Assembly (NCBI GenBank): GCA_020796225.1
Contig: CM036755.1
Span: forward strand, 86,241,803-86,305,802
Origin: Arion vulgaris
Taxonomy: Eukaryota; Mollusca; Gastropoda; Stylommatophora; Arionidae
Direction of reading: 5' to 3'
Length of the DNA: 64,000 nt
A program made the position numbers and the translations under genes. The notes below the pieces were generated by a model. The model searched no databases and had not been told where the DNA came from. It saw only the letters and a program-made list of their open reading frames with translations. Below are positions 44,055 to 55,504 of the stretch, one piece after another. Within the stretch, counting starts at the first letter, position 1, and every line of letters starts with the position of its first letter.

Positions 44055-44477
44055 TTAATCGCCTGATTTTGACGTTCGATGGATCATTGCTTGGATGGAT
44101 GCTTGAATTTCATTGCTAATGTCGGCTGTGATAAAACAATTTCCATTATCATGATTATGAAAGTGACGAAAAGTTGTACCTGAAGTTGTTAAGAGTGATA
44201 TCCAGATCCAAAATGTGCCAATAAAACTACATATCAAAGTAATTACACAAACCAATGTATTTTTAGTTTTCTAAACACTAGCCATTTTTTCAGAAACTGC
44301 AAATTTGGAAATACCAATAACTATATTTAGAAACCGAAAGTGGGCAGTGCCAATGAGAAAAACGTAAGTTAAAAAAAAAAGATTATATGCCAAGTTGTAG
44401 GAAAGAAACTTTGATGAAGAAACTTGACATGAAGAATTACTTTCTTCGAGTTCTCTTTGATAACCCACATGAGCCAA
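44055..44477 (-). pseudogene. Unrecognised membrane-protein-like frame with internal stop
   Basis: A single minus-strand frame of about 140 codons, broken by one TAG near 44271, with two hydrophobic stretches (NLFFLTYVFLIGTAHF; LVCVITLICSFIGTFWIW). No ATG start. It may be a decayed gene, an exon pair or chance. The 58-bp array adjoins it. No family recognised. Confidence 0.25.
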
Positions 44478-44712
44478 ATAAAATGTCGCAATGATCCGTT
44501 ACTATCGTCTTCTTCTATGGAAGACTAAGAGCCAAATAAAATGTCGTAATGATCCGTTACTATCGTCTTCTTCTATGGAAGACTAAGAGCCAAATAAAAT
44601 GTCGCAATGATCCGTTACTATCGTCTTCTTCTATGGAAGACTAAGAGCCAAATAAAATGTCGTAATGATCCGTTACTATCGTCTTCTTCTATGGAAGACT
44701 AAGAGCCAAATT
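44473..44712. repeat. Minisatellite, 58-bp unit, 4 copies
   Basis: Unit AGAGCCAAATAAAATGTCGC then AATGATCCGTTACTATCGTC then TTCTTCTATGGAAGACTA. It runs directly into LINE L3w. Confidence 0.93.
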
Positions 44713-44714
44713 CA

Positions 44715-45535
44715 AATAATGATGAAATAAATGAACTGCTGTTTGCTGATGATCAGTGCCTGATACATCAAAATGAACAAGATCTACAACATCATATTGA
44801 CACCTTGAACAAAAATTGTGTAAAACATGACATGAAAATCAACAACACTAAAACAGAAATAATGAATATGGGAAGAAAACATAATAATCTAGACATCCAT
44901 GTCAATGCACTAAAATAAACCAAGTGAAAGAATTCAAATACTTAGGAAGCATATTCACAGAAGACGGAAGACTAGATAGAGAGATAGAGGCTAGAGTGCA
45001 AAAGCAAATGCTGTAACGTACCAGCTAGCTCCATTGTTAAGACACCCAAAAATTTCACAGGCAGCTAAGCAACAGATGATCAGCAGCATTTTTATACATA
45101 CTTTGTGTTACCAGAGCCAAAAATGGACATTGAGCAAAGCGCAGTCACAAAAATAACTACATGTGAAATGCGTTGCCTGCGAAAAGTTACCAACAACACA
45201 GAAAAGACAGAATCACCAACATCAGCATAAGAAGAAAGTTGGCACAAAACCGTGCTTGAATTACATAGATAAACAAAGAATGAAGTGGTTTGGCCACTTA
45301 ATAAGAATGCATCCAAACTCCACAGTATACAGAGTCTTCTACAACAGAACATCGGGAAAGAGGGCAAGAGGAAGACCACGGAAAAGATGGTTAGATGGCG
45401 TAGCAGAATGCCGTGAAATAGCAAAGATAACAATCACACAAGCCACCAGAACAGCGCAAGACAAAAACAGAAAACCACGACACTGGGCAACAACTCGGTA
45501 GCAGTGTGACGACAAAAGAAGAAGAAGAAGACATT
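44715..45535 (+). mobile_element. LINE RT region with FADD motif (family L3w)
   Basis: Plus strand: ELLFADDQCLIHQNEQDLQ (RT active site as FADD), KTEIMNMGRKHNN, VKEFKYLGSIFTEDGRLDRE, ISSIFIHTLCYQSQKWTLS, CLNYIDKQRMKWFGHLIRMH, GKRARGRPRKRWLDGVAECR. Several frameshifts. The 3' end TGACGACAAAAGAAGAAGAA has the same GAAGAAG tail as SINE families A and B. Confidence 0.87.
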
Positions 45536-45867
45536 AGGAAAGCCAGGTCTGGGGAGGGGGTCTGATCACTTATGCAAGGGTAAGTATCACAAAACGAGGA
45601 GTATCATTTTTATACTTGTAATTTAAAAATAATTTTTAATAGAAATGTTACAAGACATGAATGAACATCAAGGAAATATGGCGTATAAACAAAATCTTGT
45701 CTCGAAAAATAAATATTTTAGCCACAGTAAACGTCGCAATTTTATTTTGTAAAAAACTAATGAGTTGAGAATCGGTATGGTTCCTGAAAGACGTACTTTG
45801 TGCTCAAGTTTATAAATAGATTACATGATTTTGCGTAGTTTAGTAAATCACATCTGATTTATTATTG
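45536..45867. other. AT-rich intergenic, nothing recognised
   Basis: No coding or repeat signature seen. Confidence 0.5.
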
Positions 45868-46500
45868 ATTGACAGATCTTCATCATTGCACTTCGACGGA
45901 TACATATGTGGGCTCTGATGTCTTTCTTAATAAAGGAAGACCTCAGTTGAAGTGCATGTACTCCGTAGCATAGACGAGGTTCCCTTATGTAATTTTGAAG
46001 CTGGTGACAATTTTTTGTAGGAATTTAATTTTAGTCTTCTTCTTCAAACGCTCCATATCGATCACTTGTTAAACCACTCTTTGCTATCTGTATGTGATCT
46101 GAGCCTAAGAGTGATTTACGTTGCACCAGTTCAAGTAGACCAACACATCTGATTTCTGCGGTGCTATTTATTTACTAGGGTAGCTTCCATAGGCCCCTAC
46201 CTTAGCCGCATCTTACGACATGCTTTATAGGTGGCAGTGTTACTATTCTTTCCTCCATTTACAGGCCCCAGCAACACACATGCGAAGTAGATTTTAAATT
46301 TTATAATGAAGATTGCTTGAACCTCGACTTTGCAGCTTTCTCGTAGCGACTTTGAACTGGGTTATTTTTCTTACATGCTCAACTTGAATAAGGGACCTAC
46401 GTTTTATCGTCCATCTCCGATAGGACAGAAAGTCAATATTCCCTACTCTGTAAACAAAAATATCCCGATCGTTCTAGACAGGGAATGAACCGAGTACTTT
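45868..46500 (-). mobile_element. SINE family C copy interrupted by SINE A
   Basis: Left part 45868-46035 (GATGTCTTTCTTAATAAAGG; TTTTTTGTAGGAATTTAATT) and right part 46285-46500 (CCTACGTTTTATCGTCCATC; GAACCGAGTACTTTGG, tRNA head side) surround a family A copy. Confidence 0.82.
46036..46284 (-). mobile_element. SINE family A copy inside SINE C
   Basis: Full-length with tail CTTCTTCTTC at the left. It inserted after the C copy, so A was active later than C at this site. Confidence 0.87.
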
Positions 46501-46519
46501 GGATGGAAATGCCGACACC

Positions 46520-46909
46520 TTGTCTTGATGTAGGGCGAGCTTGAAGGGAGCAAACGATCGGTTGATGTATAGAAAAAACCCCTTTAACGACACTCTTAAA
46601 GTGTTTCCAAAAACTTCGATATAGACATCACGCGCTTGGAATCCCTGGCACAAGATCGCAAAATGTGACGCTTTAACAACACAAGAGGAACTCCCGTATC
46701 TGAGAATCGTTGAGGCGCAGAGAAAGCGAGCTGCTTGAAAACACACAACACACACATGTCCAACCTTGATCATGTATGCTCCACATTGGGTAGGGTATTG
46801 TGTTCGAGGATTTGACTATACATTCACCCCAGCATACAAAAGAGAGGTACACCAGCACGCGTCTGAGGCTGTTGTCATCATCGCTTGCGAAGGACGGCTA
46901 TTATCAATG

Positions 46910-46910
<1 letters not shown>
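46520..46910 (+). mobile_element. LINE 3' end (family L6w) running into GTAT repeat
   Basis: Plus strand fragments (GELEGSKRSVDV, NFDIDITRLESLAQDRKM) match 22240-22450. After GACGGCTATTATCAATGTAT it passes straight into (GTAT)n, which is therefore its tail. Confidence 0.8.
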
Positions 46911-46943
<33 letters not shown>

Positions 46944-47149
46944 TGTATGTATGTATGTATGTATGTATGTATGTATGTATGTACGTACGTACGTATGTAT
47001 GTATGTATGTATGTATGTATGTATGTATGTATGTATGTATGTACTGTACGTAGTATGTATGTATGTATGTATGTATGTATGTATGTATGTATGTATGTAT
47101 GTATGTATGTATGTATGTATGTATGTATGTATGTATGTATGTATGTATG
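46905..47149. repeat. (GTAT)n microsatellite, part 1
   Basis: About 60 tetranucleotides with a GTAC cluster near 46980 and a GTACTGTACGTA interruption near 47041. It continues at 49235-49290 beyond the hAT element. Confidence 0.97.
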
Positions 47150-49234
47150 CAGCGCCGGATTAGTCTAGTAGCAGAAGTAGCACATGCTACAGGCCCCGCG
47201 CCTATGTGACAAAGCTAAGCTGTCACTAGTCATAAACAAGGAACAAAGGTTGGGAAGTAGGTAATAATATCCACCAACACCCCCCTCTCTCATTTTTTTC
47301 TTATTTAGGTTAGGACCATGGACAAGCGATAATTTCGCTGTTAGTTTGCAAAAAGAAAGATGCGCGTGTCGATTCTTCTACTTGTAAGCCAAATTGAGAC
47401 CGAACAAAAATATTGGCCGACACTTTTAGAGCGAATTACTTCACTTATCCAATGTTTAGCAGAACGAGGTCTTGCATTTCGGGGTAGTGATGAAACTATT
47501 GGTTCACCTCATTATGAAAAATATTTAAGTTTGTTGGAATTAATAGCCAAATTTGACATTTTCTGGCTCAGCATATAAATACTTATGCAAATAAAAGAAA
47601 GGGACATATATCATACTTATCAAAAAACAACATGTGAGGAATGTATCCATCTAATTGCATCAAGCTTACTGGATCATATTATTTGCGAAATTAAGAAATG
47701 CTATTCAGTATCACTGGACTCTACTCCAGACATTTCGCATGTGTACCAACTCACTCTAATAGTGCGCTATGTCTGGCTATCTGGACTAGTTGAAAGGTTT
47801 GTGATGTTCTTGGATATGGAAGGTCATACTACTGAACAACTCGCCCAAAGTTTACTTGATTTTTAAAAGACAAATGGCATTGATATCAAAGACTGTCGTG
47901 GTCAAAGCTATGACAATGCCAGCAACATGAGTATGAAATACCACGTCTTACAAGCACGCATTAAGGAGATAAATAAGTACGTAGAATACATTTACTACTT
48001 TGCACATTCATTCAATTTGGTTGCTAAGTGTGCTGCAGAATGTTGTACAGAAGCATCAATTTTTTCCATTTTGTTGAAAGCCTCTATACATTCTTTTCCG
48101 CTTCTACCTATCGATGGGGCATTCTTACAAAAGCACTGGAAGATACAGGTTCAAAACTCCGACTTTGAAGAGACTGTCAGACACCAGATGGTCTGCCCAA
48201 GCTGATGCGACAAAGACACTTTTATGTGGTTTTCCTCTATCAAACAAGTTTTGAATGACATCTCAAATAACATGGATCAAAAGGTAGAGCGTCGTAATAA
48301 GGTGTATGAACTAGTTTTGGAGATGAGTAAGTTGGAAACAGGAATAATAACCATTTTATGGAACGGAATTCTAGAACGCTTGCAAGCGTCTAGCGCTTCA
48401 TTGCAGTCACCTGATAAAGACCTTAACACGGGATATGCCCTTTATGAATCGTTACACGGGTACTTTCAAGCAATGCGGCCTACATTTTCAGATATTGAGG
48501 CCAAAGCCAAAATTCTGACTGACTGTCAAGAATATCAGCAACAAACTTCAAGACGACGCAAGTGAAATACTAAGTACGACGATTTCAGCGGCTCTGCTAT
48601 GCTCGATGAAGTTGTAGAAAATCAAACACATAAAAAACAATTTGAAAGTCAGGTGTTTATTGTCATAATTGATAATGTACTGTCTGCCTTAGCTAAACGC
48701 ATAGGAGAGTACCATAGAGTGACTGGTGTATTTGGAATACTTCAGCAGTTAAAATCTATTACAGCAGAAGAGATCTTGAAAAGAACTCCATATATTGTTA
48801 GCTCTTACCAAGAGGATTTTGAAGAAAGTCTAGGCGACGAACTTGTGCAGTTCGCTGAACTCTTAAAACTAATGTAGCTGCTGCTATTAATAGCGAAAAG
48901 CATGAGGCTCTTGAACTGCAATTTTAAAAACTCATAATGAAAAATTCATTAGAGTCGTGTTTCCCAAATGTAGAAATAGTCTTACGACTTTACTTGTGTT
49001 TAATGATTACTAACTGCAGCGTAGAACGTTCTTTTTCAACATTAAAGCGTATAAATAATGAGTTAAGGAACATGATGGGACAAGATCGTCTAAATAACCT
49101 CACCTTAATGAACAATGAATGTAATATCGAGACAAGTTTGTTTGTAAAAGTTGTGTTTTATTTTATTATCATACAAAACCTAGGGCCCGCGCTAAAATTT
49201 GCTACAGGTTCTGAGCTGGCTTAATCCGGCACTG
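47150..49234 (+). mobile_element. hAT element copy 1 (ZMYM1-like), internally deleted
   Basis: TIRs CAGCGCCGGATTAG at 47150 and its near-inverse TTAATCCGGCACTG ending at 49234; 8-bp duplication TATGTATG (47142-47149, 49235-49242) inside the GTAT repeat. 2085 bp, lacking the N-terminal zinc-finger region that copy 2 has. Confidence 0.9.
47360..49170 (+). pseudogene. hAT transposase remnant (DUF4371/hAT dimerisation type)
   Basis: Frames in order: ERITSLIQCLAERGLAFRGS, YSVSLDSTPDISHVYQLTL (first catalytic Asp), SYDNASNM, YFAHSFNLVAKCAAECC, then LNTGYALYESLHGY and the C-terminal dimerisation block FPNVEIVLRLYLCLMITNCS, VERSFSTLKRINNELRNMMG, QDRLNNLTLMN. It resembles animal ZMYM1-like hAT proteins. 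Stops at 47577, 47863, 48205, 48565 and 48877 disable it. Confidence 0.88.
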
Positions 49235-49290
49235 TATGTATGTATGTACGTATGTATGTATGTATGTTTGTATTATGTATGTATGTATGT
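49235..49290. repeat. (GTAT)n microsatellite, part 2
   Basis: Continuation of the 46905-47149 repeat after hAT copy 1. Confidence 0.9.
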
Positions 49291-49414
49291 TTCTTGCAAA
49301 CAATGCCCCGACTCAAGCGGGTAGAAGTATGGACAAAGCCGATGTCATAAATACGGTACGCTCTCATTTATGTGATGAGGGTGAATCTCAGACACTGGAA
49401 CAAGTTCGAGAATT

Positions 49415-50398
49415 AGGAGTTAAGTTTGGACATGCCAGACAGTGTTGTCTAAGTGTTAGAGAGAGAATGAGAAGTTAAGTTTGGACATGTCAGACAGTGT
49501 TGTCTAAGTGTTAGAGAGAGAATTAGAAGTTAAGTTTGGACATGCCAGACAGTGTTGTCTAAGTGTTAGAGAGAGAATTAGAAGTTAAGTTTGGACATGT
49601 CAGACAGTGTTGTCTAAGTGTTAGAGAGAATTGAAGTTAAGTTTGGACATGTCAGACAGTGTTGTCTAAGTGTTAGAGAGAGAATTAGAAGTTAAGTTTG
49701 GACATGTCAGACAATGTTGTCTAAGTGTTAGAGAGAGAATTAGAAGTTAAGTTTGGACATGTCAGACAGTGTTGTCTAAGTGTTAGAGAGAGAATTAGAA
49801 GTTAAGTTTGGACATGTCAGACAGTGTTGTCTAAGTGTTAGAGAGAGAATTAGAAGTTAAGTTTGGACATGTCAGACAGTGTTGTCTAAGTGTTAGAGAG
49901 AGAATTAGAAGTTAAGTTTGGACATGTCAGACAGTGTTGTCTAAGTGTTAGAGAGAGAATTAGAAGTTAAGTTTGGACATGTCAGACAGTGTTGTCTAAG
50001 TGTTAGAGAGAGAATTAGAAGTTAAGTTTGGACATGCCAGACAGTGTTGTCTAAGTGTTAGAGAGAGAATTAGAAGTTAAGTTTGGACATGCCAGACAGT
50101 GTTGTCTAAGTGTTAGAGAGAGAATTAGAAGTTAAGTTTGGACATGTCAGACAGTGTTGTCTAAGTGTTAGAGAGAGAATTAGAAGTTAAGTTTGGACAT
50201 GTCAGACAGTGTTGTCTAAGTGTTAGAGAGAGAATTAGAAGTTAAGTTTGGACATGCCAGACAGTGTTGTCTAAGTGTTAGAGAGAGAATTAGAAGTTAA
50301 GTTTGGACATGTCAGACAGTGTTGTCTAAGTGTTAGAGAGAGAATTAGAAGTTAAGTTTGGACATGTCAGACAGTGTTGTCTAAGTGTTAGAGAGAGA
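49415..50398. repeat. Minisatellite, 55-bp unit, about 18 copies
   Basis: Unit GTTAAGTTTGGACATGTCAG then ACAGTGTTGTCTAAGTGTTA then GAGAGAGAATTAGAA. Main variant ATGCCAG/ATGTCAG. Flanked by LINE-like coding scraps (49310-49415 and 50400-50515: LTWLLQRRTEPALEW). Confidence 0.96.
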
Positions 50399-50524
50399 AA
50401 ATATACTAATCAACTTCTCATGGGTACGGTGAGCAAATTGACTTGGCTGCTGCAGCGGAGGACAGAGCCCGCTTTGGAATGGTCAATGTGCCATGATGTC
50501 AATCGCATAGCATAACACAACATA

Positions 50525-50990
50525 TATTTATGTATGCCTGACTATGCACTTTGATATTGTAAACGTTACGACACATACTAAAGACAACCATGTTTATTGA
50601 AAGATAGAGACACAACTCTCCCCGCGTATCCACTTATTTATTAGTTTTCTATATTGTTTAATTTGTTGCTACCCATGCTTAACTTTTCCATTTCTATAGT
50701 TGAGTGCATAATTTATGTTTAATTATCCGTGACAGTACATTATGCTTTGTTTAAATCGCTGGATGACATGTCATGGTGTAAATATAACGCTGTTATTTTT
50801 CATATAAAAGTGCTTCTATGATTGTTACATATTATGACATTCGTTCTGAATGATGGCAAACTAGGTATGTAGAGATGAAAGCATCTTCACTCTTGTTTGT
50901 CTGTTGACAACAACAAAGGAAGAATTCGTTTTTAATCTTTGTTTTTCTGATGCTGGGAATATGTTTCAAGTGTTTTTCTTATATGTTTCT
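50525..50990. other. Intergenic, nothing recognised
   Basis: AT-rich without repeat or coding signature. Confidence 0.5.
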
Positions 50991-51026
50991 ATTTGTGGAC
51001 GATGTAGCATTAATTACGTATTCATT

Positions 51027-51029
51027 ATT

Positions 51030-51075
<46 letters not shown>

Positions 51076-51094
51076 GCATCATCATCATCATCAG

Positions 51095-51132
<38 letters not shown>

Positions 51133-51133
51133 G

Positions 51134-51165
<32 letters not shown>

Positions 51166-51166
51166 G

Positions 51167-51204
<38 letters not shown>

Positions 51205-51205
51205 G

Positions 51206-51266
<61 letters not shown>

Positions 51267-51350
51267 TAGTCTGTCCTGGGGCAGAACTTTCCTTCGGAAT
51301 GCCCCTCTCCCCCAAAAGGCGAGATGTCGCCTCTGTAGTCATGTTCAAAC
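51027..51350 (-). mobile_element. LINE L1w 3' end with expanded (TGA)n tail
   Basis: 51027-51264 is (ATC)n with six AGC interruptions; 51265-51350 is the L1w terminus (AAATAGTCTGTCCTGGGGCA). In other copies the tail is only 3-6 triplets, so here it has grown to about 79. Confidence 0.9.
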
Positions 51351-51469
51351 TAATTACTTATTAAGCAGAAGCTTTGGATGTCTGTAAAGATTGCTTTGTA
51401 ACTGCAAGATGAGCACAAGGAGTTTTTGAAGAACCTAGGGGAAGCAACGTAAGTAACAATATGATCAAC

Positions 51470-51715
51470 AAATAAACATGGTACAGGTAAAGAGTTTCCC
51501 GAAAAAACAAATAGACAAACACGGGACTCGAACCACTTACCCTAGTTCTTACGACACCAATCGCCTAGTCTTAGCAATACGAACACAACCAATGAGCCAT
51601 TCTAAAAGTGACTCAGGGAAGTGTCTTTCTAAACGCTCTTACTAGACACATATATCATATTCGTTACTTCCCTGCTTCCTCTGCGGTTCTTAAACTCCTT
51701 GACTCATCTTATAAT
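51470..51715 (-). mobile_element. tRNA-derived SINE (family F)
   Basis: Minus strand: A box TGGCTCATTGG, B box GGTTCGAGTCC, and GCTAAGACTAGGCGATTGGT between them; the body ends near TTTATTTGTTGATCATATTG. An inverted copy lies at 55505-55760. Confidence 0.85.
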
Positions 51716-51762
51716 AAATTTGAACTACTTTGAATGATGATGCATGTTTGTTATATGTGTAT

Positions 51763-54700
51763 CAGAGCCGGATTAGCATAGTAGCAGAAGTAGCAAATGC
51801 TACGGGCCCCGCGCTTTAGGGGGGTCCCGCGCCTCTGGAGCTAAGTTGTCACTAGTCATAAACAAGGAACCAATTTGGAGGTGGTAATAATTTCCCCTTT
51901 CATTATTTTTTATTGGGGTTAGGGCCCAAAGGTCATGTTTACTCAATTTCGGACTTAATTGGCGGTCACACGAGCTCATTAACAACGTAACAGTTTTTAC
52001 TTTTTGTATAAAGTGTCTCTTGTGTGCACAGCTTCTAATAACAACTTGAAAGCTTGAACAAAAAAACAATTAAATTTGACTCTACAGTTCAAGTCTCTGT
52101 TCGTTCAGTAGTTTTCCGCGAAACTTAGTTTAAAATAAATGCATGGGCGTATGAAATATTGTTCTAAGACATAGAAAATCTGGGCACTCCTAAAAAATTT
52201 CATGTCATTCACGTTTTTGTGAGAAACTGTTTTGCACTCGACTAGATGCCCCAGAAAATAATGCGAGGGAGGGCCAAATGATTAAACAGAAAATTTGGGA
52301 ACATTTGGAAGGAGCCGCAACAAGAAGTCCAACACAGAGCTGCATAATTTTCAGAAGCACACAAACGGACACAGAGTAATTTTTTATTTGTTCTGCTAAC
52401 TTTGAATGTATTTAAATCCTCCAATCTTGTTATTTTATTATTATTTTATTTTACATAGCTAATTTTATGTTTCAGTGAAATTAATTTTGAAAATAGTTTC
52501 TTATCATTTTCGTTTTCAATGAATTCAAATGTTTTAAATCAGAGTTATAGTCATGTTAAGTGGTTAAATTCAAACACCCTGTATATAATATATCACCCTT
52601 GAGTAAATTTTTTATATCATAAACCTGTCAAACTTTCACATTTTTTGTTTATATTATGAAAGTAGAAGAATTACATTTATTTGTAAATTCTTTTTTCTCT
52701 TCCCAGATTGAGATAGACATCATGAGCAGCAGACCCAGGTACGGGTCGACATTACCTTCTGAAGTGCAAAGCGTAACACAAGATGAAAGGAAAAATATAT
52801 CAAGTTCTTGTATCAAAAACACGCAGCTGTCTGAATTTTTTTAATGTCGTGTGTAATGGTGCTGAATCCAAAGAAATCGAAGCAGAAAATATAGAAGTGG
52901 CGTCTCACAGTATAGTAGATGAAGACAGTGATATAGAACAATCATCATTATCAATATTAAGATCAGCAACTCTTCACGATTTAGCACATTTTCAAACAAA
53001 CTGAAGTCGATGTACAGCAAGTCCTTCCAATTTAGCCATATCATTTTCAAGCCAAAGGGAGGCAGAAAGCACAGCACATGCTTCCAATGTAGCAACATTT
53101 TCTACAACCAAAAGCACAACGAAAATAAAATGTACTCAACGATATTGGTGAATGGCCAATCAACTTTAATCAAAATTATTGGATTCGAAAGAGCGCGAAG
53201 TGCAACATATGAACAGTGATTTCTTGTCTTCAAAAAAACATACGATAAAGAAAACAATCACGAATTTTGAAAATCGTTTTCACATATACACATAAACCAA
53301 CAAACAAAACTCATGTGAGAGATTGGTTGTGTTATTCCCGAAATAAAGGACAACTTTTCTGTTTTGTTTGCAAAGTTGCTGATTCAGACTGTTCGTCACG
53401 GTTTCGAAAGAAGGTTTGACGGGTTGGAAAAACGCAAATAATTTGTTGAAAAGACATGAAAACACCTCCCCTAGACAAGCGATAATTTCTCTTTAGTTTG
53501 CAAAAGAAAGATGCTCGTGTCGATTCTCAACTTGTAAGCCCAATTGAGACCGAACAAACATATTGGCGGACACTTTTGGAGCGAATTACTTCAGTAATCC
53601 AATTTTTAGCGGAACGAGGTCTTGCATTTCAGGATGAAATTATTGGTTCACCTAATAATGGAAATTATTTAGGTTTATTGGAATTAATAGCCAAATTTGA
53701 CAATTTTCTGGCTCAGCATATAAATACAAATAAAGGAAAGGGACATACATCATACTTATCAAAAACAACATGTGAGGAATTTATCCATCTAATTGCATCA
53801 AACCACTGGATCATATTATTTGCAGAAATTAAGAAATGCAAGTACTATTCCGTATCACTGGACTCTACTCCAAACATTTCGCATGTGGACCAACTCACTC
53901 TAATAGTGCGTTATGTGTTTACCATCGGGCCAGTGGAAAAGGGTTTTTGAAATTCTTGGATATGGAAGGTCATACTGCTGAACAACTCGCCCAAGTTTAC
54001 TTGATTTTTAAGGAAAATGGCATTGATATCTGTCGCGGTCAAGTTATGACAATGCCAGCAACATGATGGGAAATACAACGGCTTACAAGCACGCATTAAG
54101 GAGATAAATAAGTACGCAGAATACATTCCCTGCTTTGCACATTCATTCAATTTGTTTCAAGTGTGCTGCAGAATGTTGTATAGAAGCATCCATTTTTTCG
54201 ATTTTGTTGAAAGTCTCTATACATTCTTTTCCGCTTCTACCTATCGATGGGCATTCTTACAAAAGCACTGGAAGATACAGGTTCAAAACTCCGACTTTGA
54301 AGAGACTTTCGGACACAGGTGGTCTTCCCGACTGATGCGACAAAAGCACTTTATGTGGTTTACCATTATCAAACAAGTTTTGGATGACATCTCAAATAAC
54401 ATGGATCAAAGGTAGAGTGTCGTAATCAAGCGTATTGGCTAGTTTTGGAGATGAGTAAGTTGGAAACGGAATAGTTAGCATTTTATGGAACGGAATTCTA
54501 GAACGCTTGCAAGCGTCTGGCGCTTCATTACAGTCACCTGATCAAGACCTTAACACGGGATATGCTCTTTATGAATCGTTACACGGGTACGTTCAAGCAA
54601 TGCGGCCTACATTTTCAGATATTGAGGCCAAAGCCAAAATCCTGACTCACTGTCAAGAATATCAGCAACAAACTTCACGACGACGCAAGCGAAATACTAA

Positions 54701-55403
54701 GTACGACGATTTTAGTGGCTCTACTACGCTCGATGAAGTTGTAGAAAATCAAACACCCAAACAAAAATTTGAAAGTCAGGTGTTTATTGTCATAATTGAT
54801 AATGTACTCTCTGCCTTAGCTAAACGCATGGAAGCGTACCATAGAGTGACTGATGTATTTGGAACATTTCGGCAGTTAAAATCGCTTACAGCAGAAGAGA
54901 TCTTGAAAAGAACATTGTCAGCTCTTACCAAGAGGATTTGGAAGAAAGCCTAGGCGACGAACTTGTGCAGTTTGCTGAACTTCTTAAAACTAATGTAGCT
55001 GCTGCTATTAGCAACGAAAAGAATGAGGCCCTTGAACTGCAATTTTATAAACTTATAATGGAAAATTCATTAGAGTCGTGTTTCCCAAATGTAGAAATAG
55101 TCTTACGAATTTATTTGTCTTTAATGATTACTAACTGCAGCGGAGAACGTTCTTTTTCAACATTAAAGCGTATAAAAAGTGAGTTAAGAAACATGATGGG
55201 ACAAGATCGTCTAAATAACCTCACCTTAATGAACATTGAATGTAATTTACTTAGAGAAATTGATTTGTCTAGTGCTATCTCTAAATTTGCTCACATTAAA
55301 TTGAGACAAGTTTGTTTGTAAAATTTATGTTTTATTATTTATTATCATACAAAACTTAGGGCCCTAAAATTTGCTAGGGCCCCGCTGGTCTAATCCGGCT
55401 CTG
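51763..55403 (+). mobile_element. hAT element copy 2 (ZMYM1-like), near full length
   Basis: TIRs CAGAGCCGGATTAG at 51763 and TAATCCGGCTCTG ending 55403; 8-bp duplication ATGTGTAT at 51755-51762 and 55404-55411. 3641 bp. Subterminal GGGCCCCGCGC / GGGCCCCGC blocks lie at both ends. Confidence 0.94.
52722..55322 (+). pseudogene. hAT transposase, ZMYM1-like, several frameshifts
   Basis: Parts in order: acidic N terminus from MSSRPRYGSTLPSEVQ and KNISSSCIKNTQLSEFF; a TTF-type zinc finger near 53290-53465 (RDWLCYSRNKGQLFCFVCK, GLTGWKNANNLLKRHEN); the DUF4371-like region (ERITSVIQFLAERGLAF; KYYSVSLDSTPNISH); LYESLHGYVQAMRPTFSDIE; the C-terminal dimerisation block (MITNCSGERSFSTLKRIKSE; RNMMGQDRLNNLTLMN) ending at TAA 55320-55322. 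Frame breaks near 52842, 53004, 53946, 54066, 54410 and 54950 make it inactive. Confidence 0.9.
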
Positions 55404-55504
55404 ATGTGTATACATGTGTGTATGTATGATATTGTCTTGTCTCAAATATATACAATCACAATAAGCTTATAGCATGTGTTTGTGTAGACACTGTTGGAAC
55501 GAAC

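Noticed and set aside
46766..47168. MYVC-repeat frames
   Set aside because: GTAT microsatellite read in three frames.
50904..51387. Poly-Ile, poly-Ser and poly-Met frames
   Set aside because: Translations of an ATC microsatellite that is a LINE tail.
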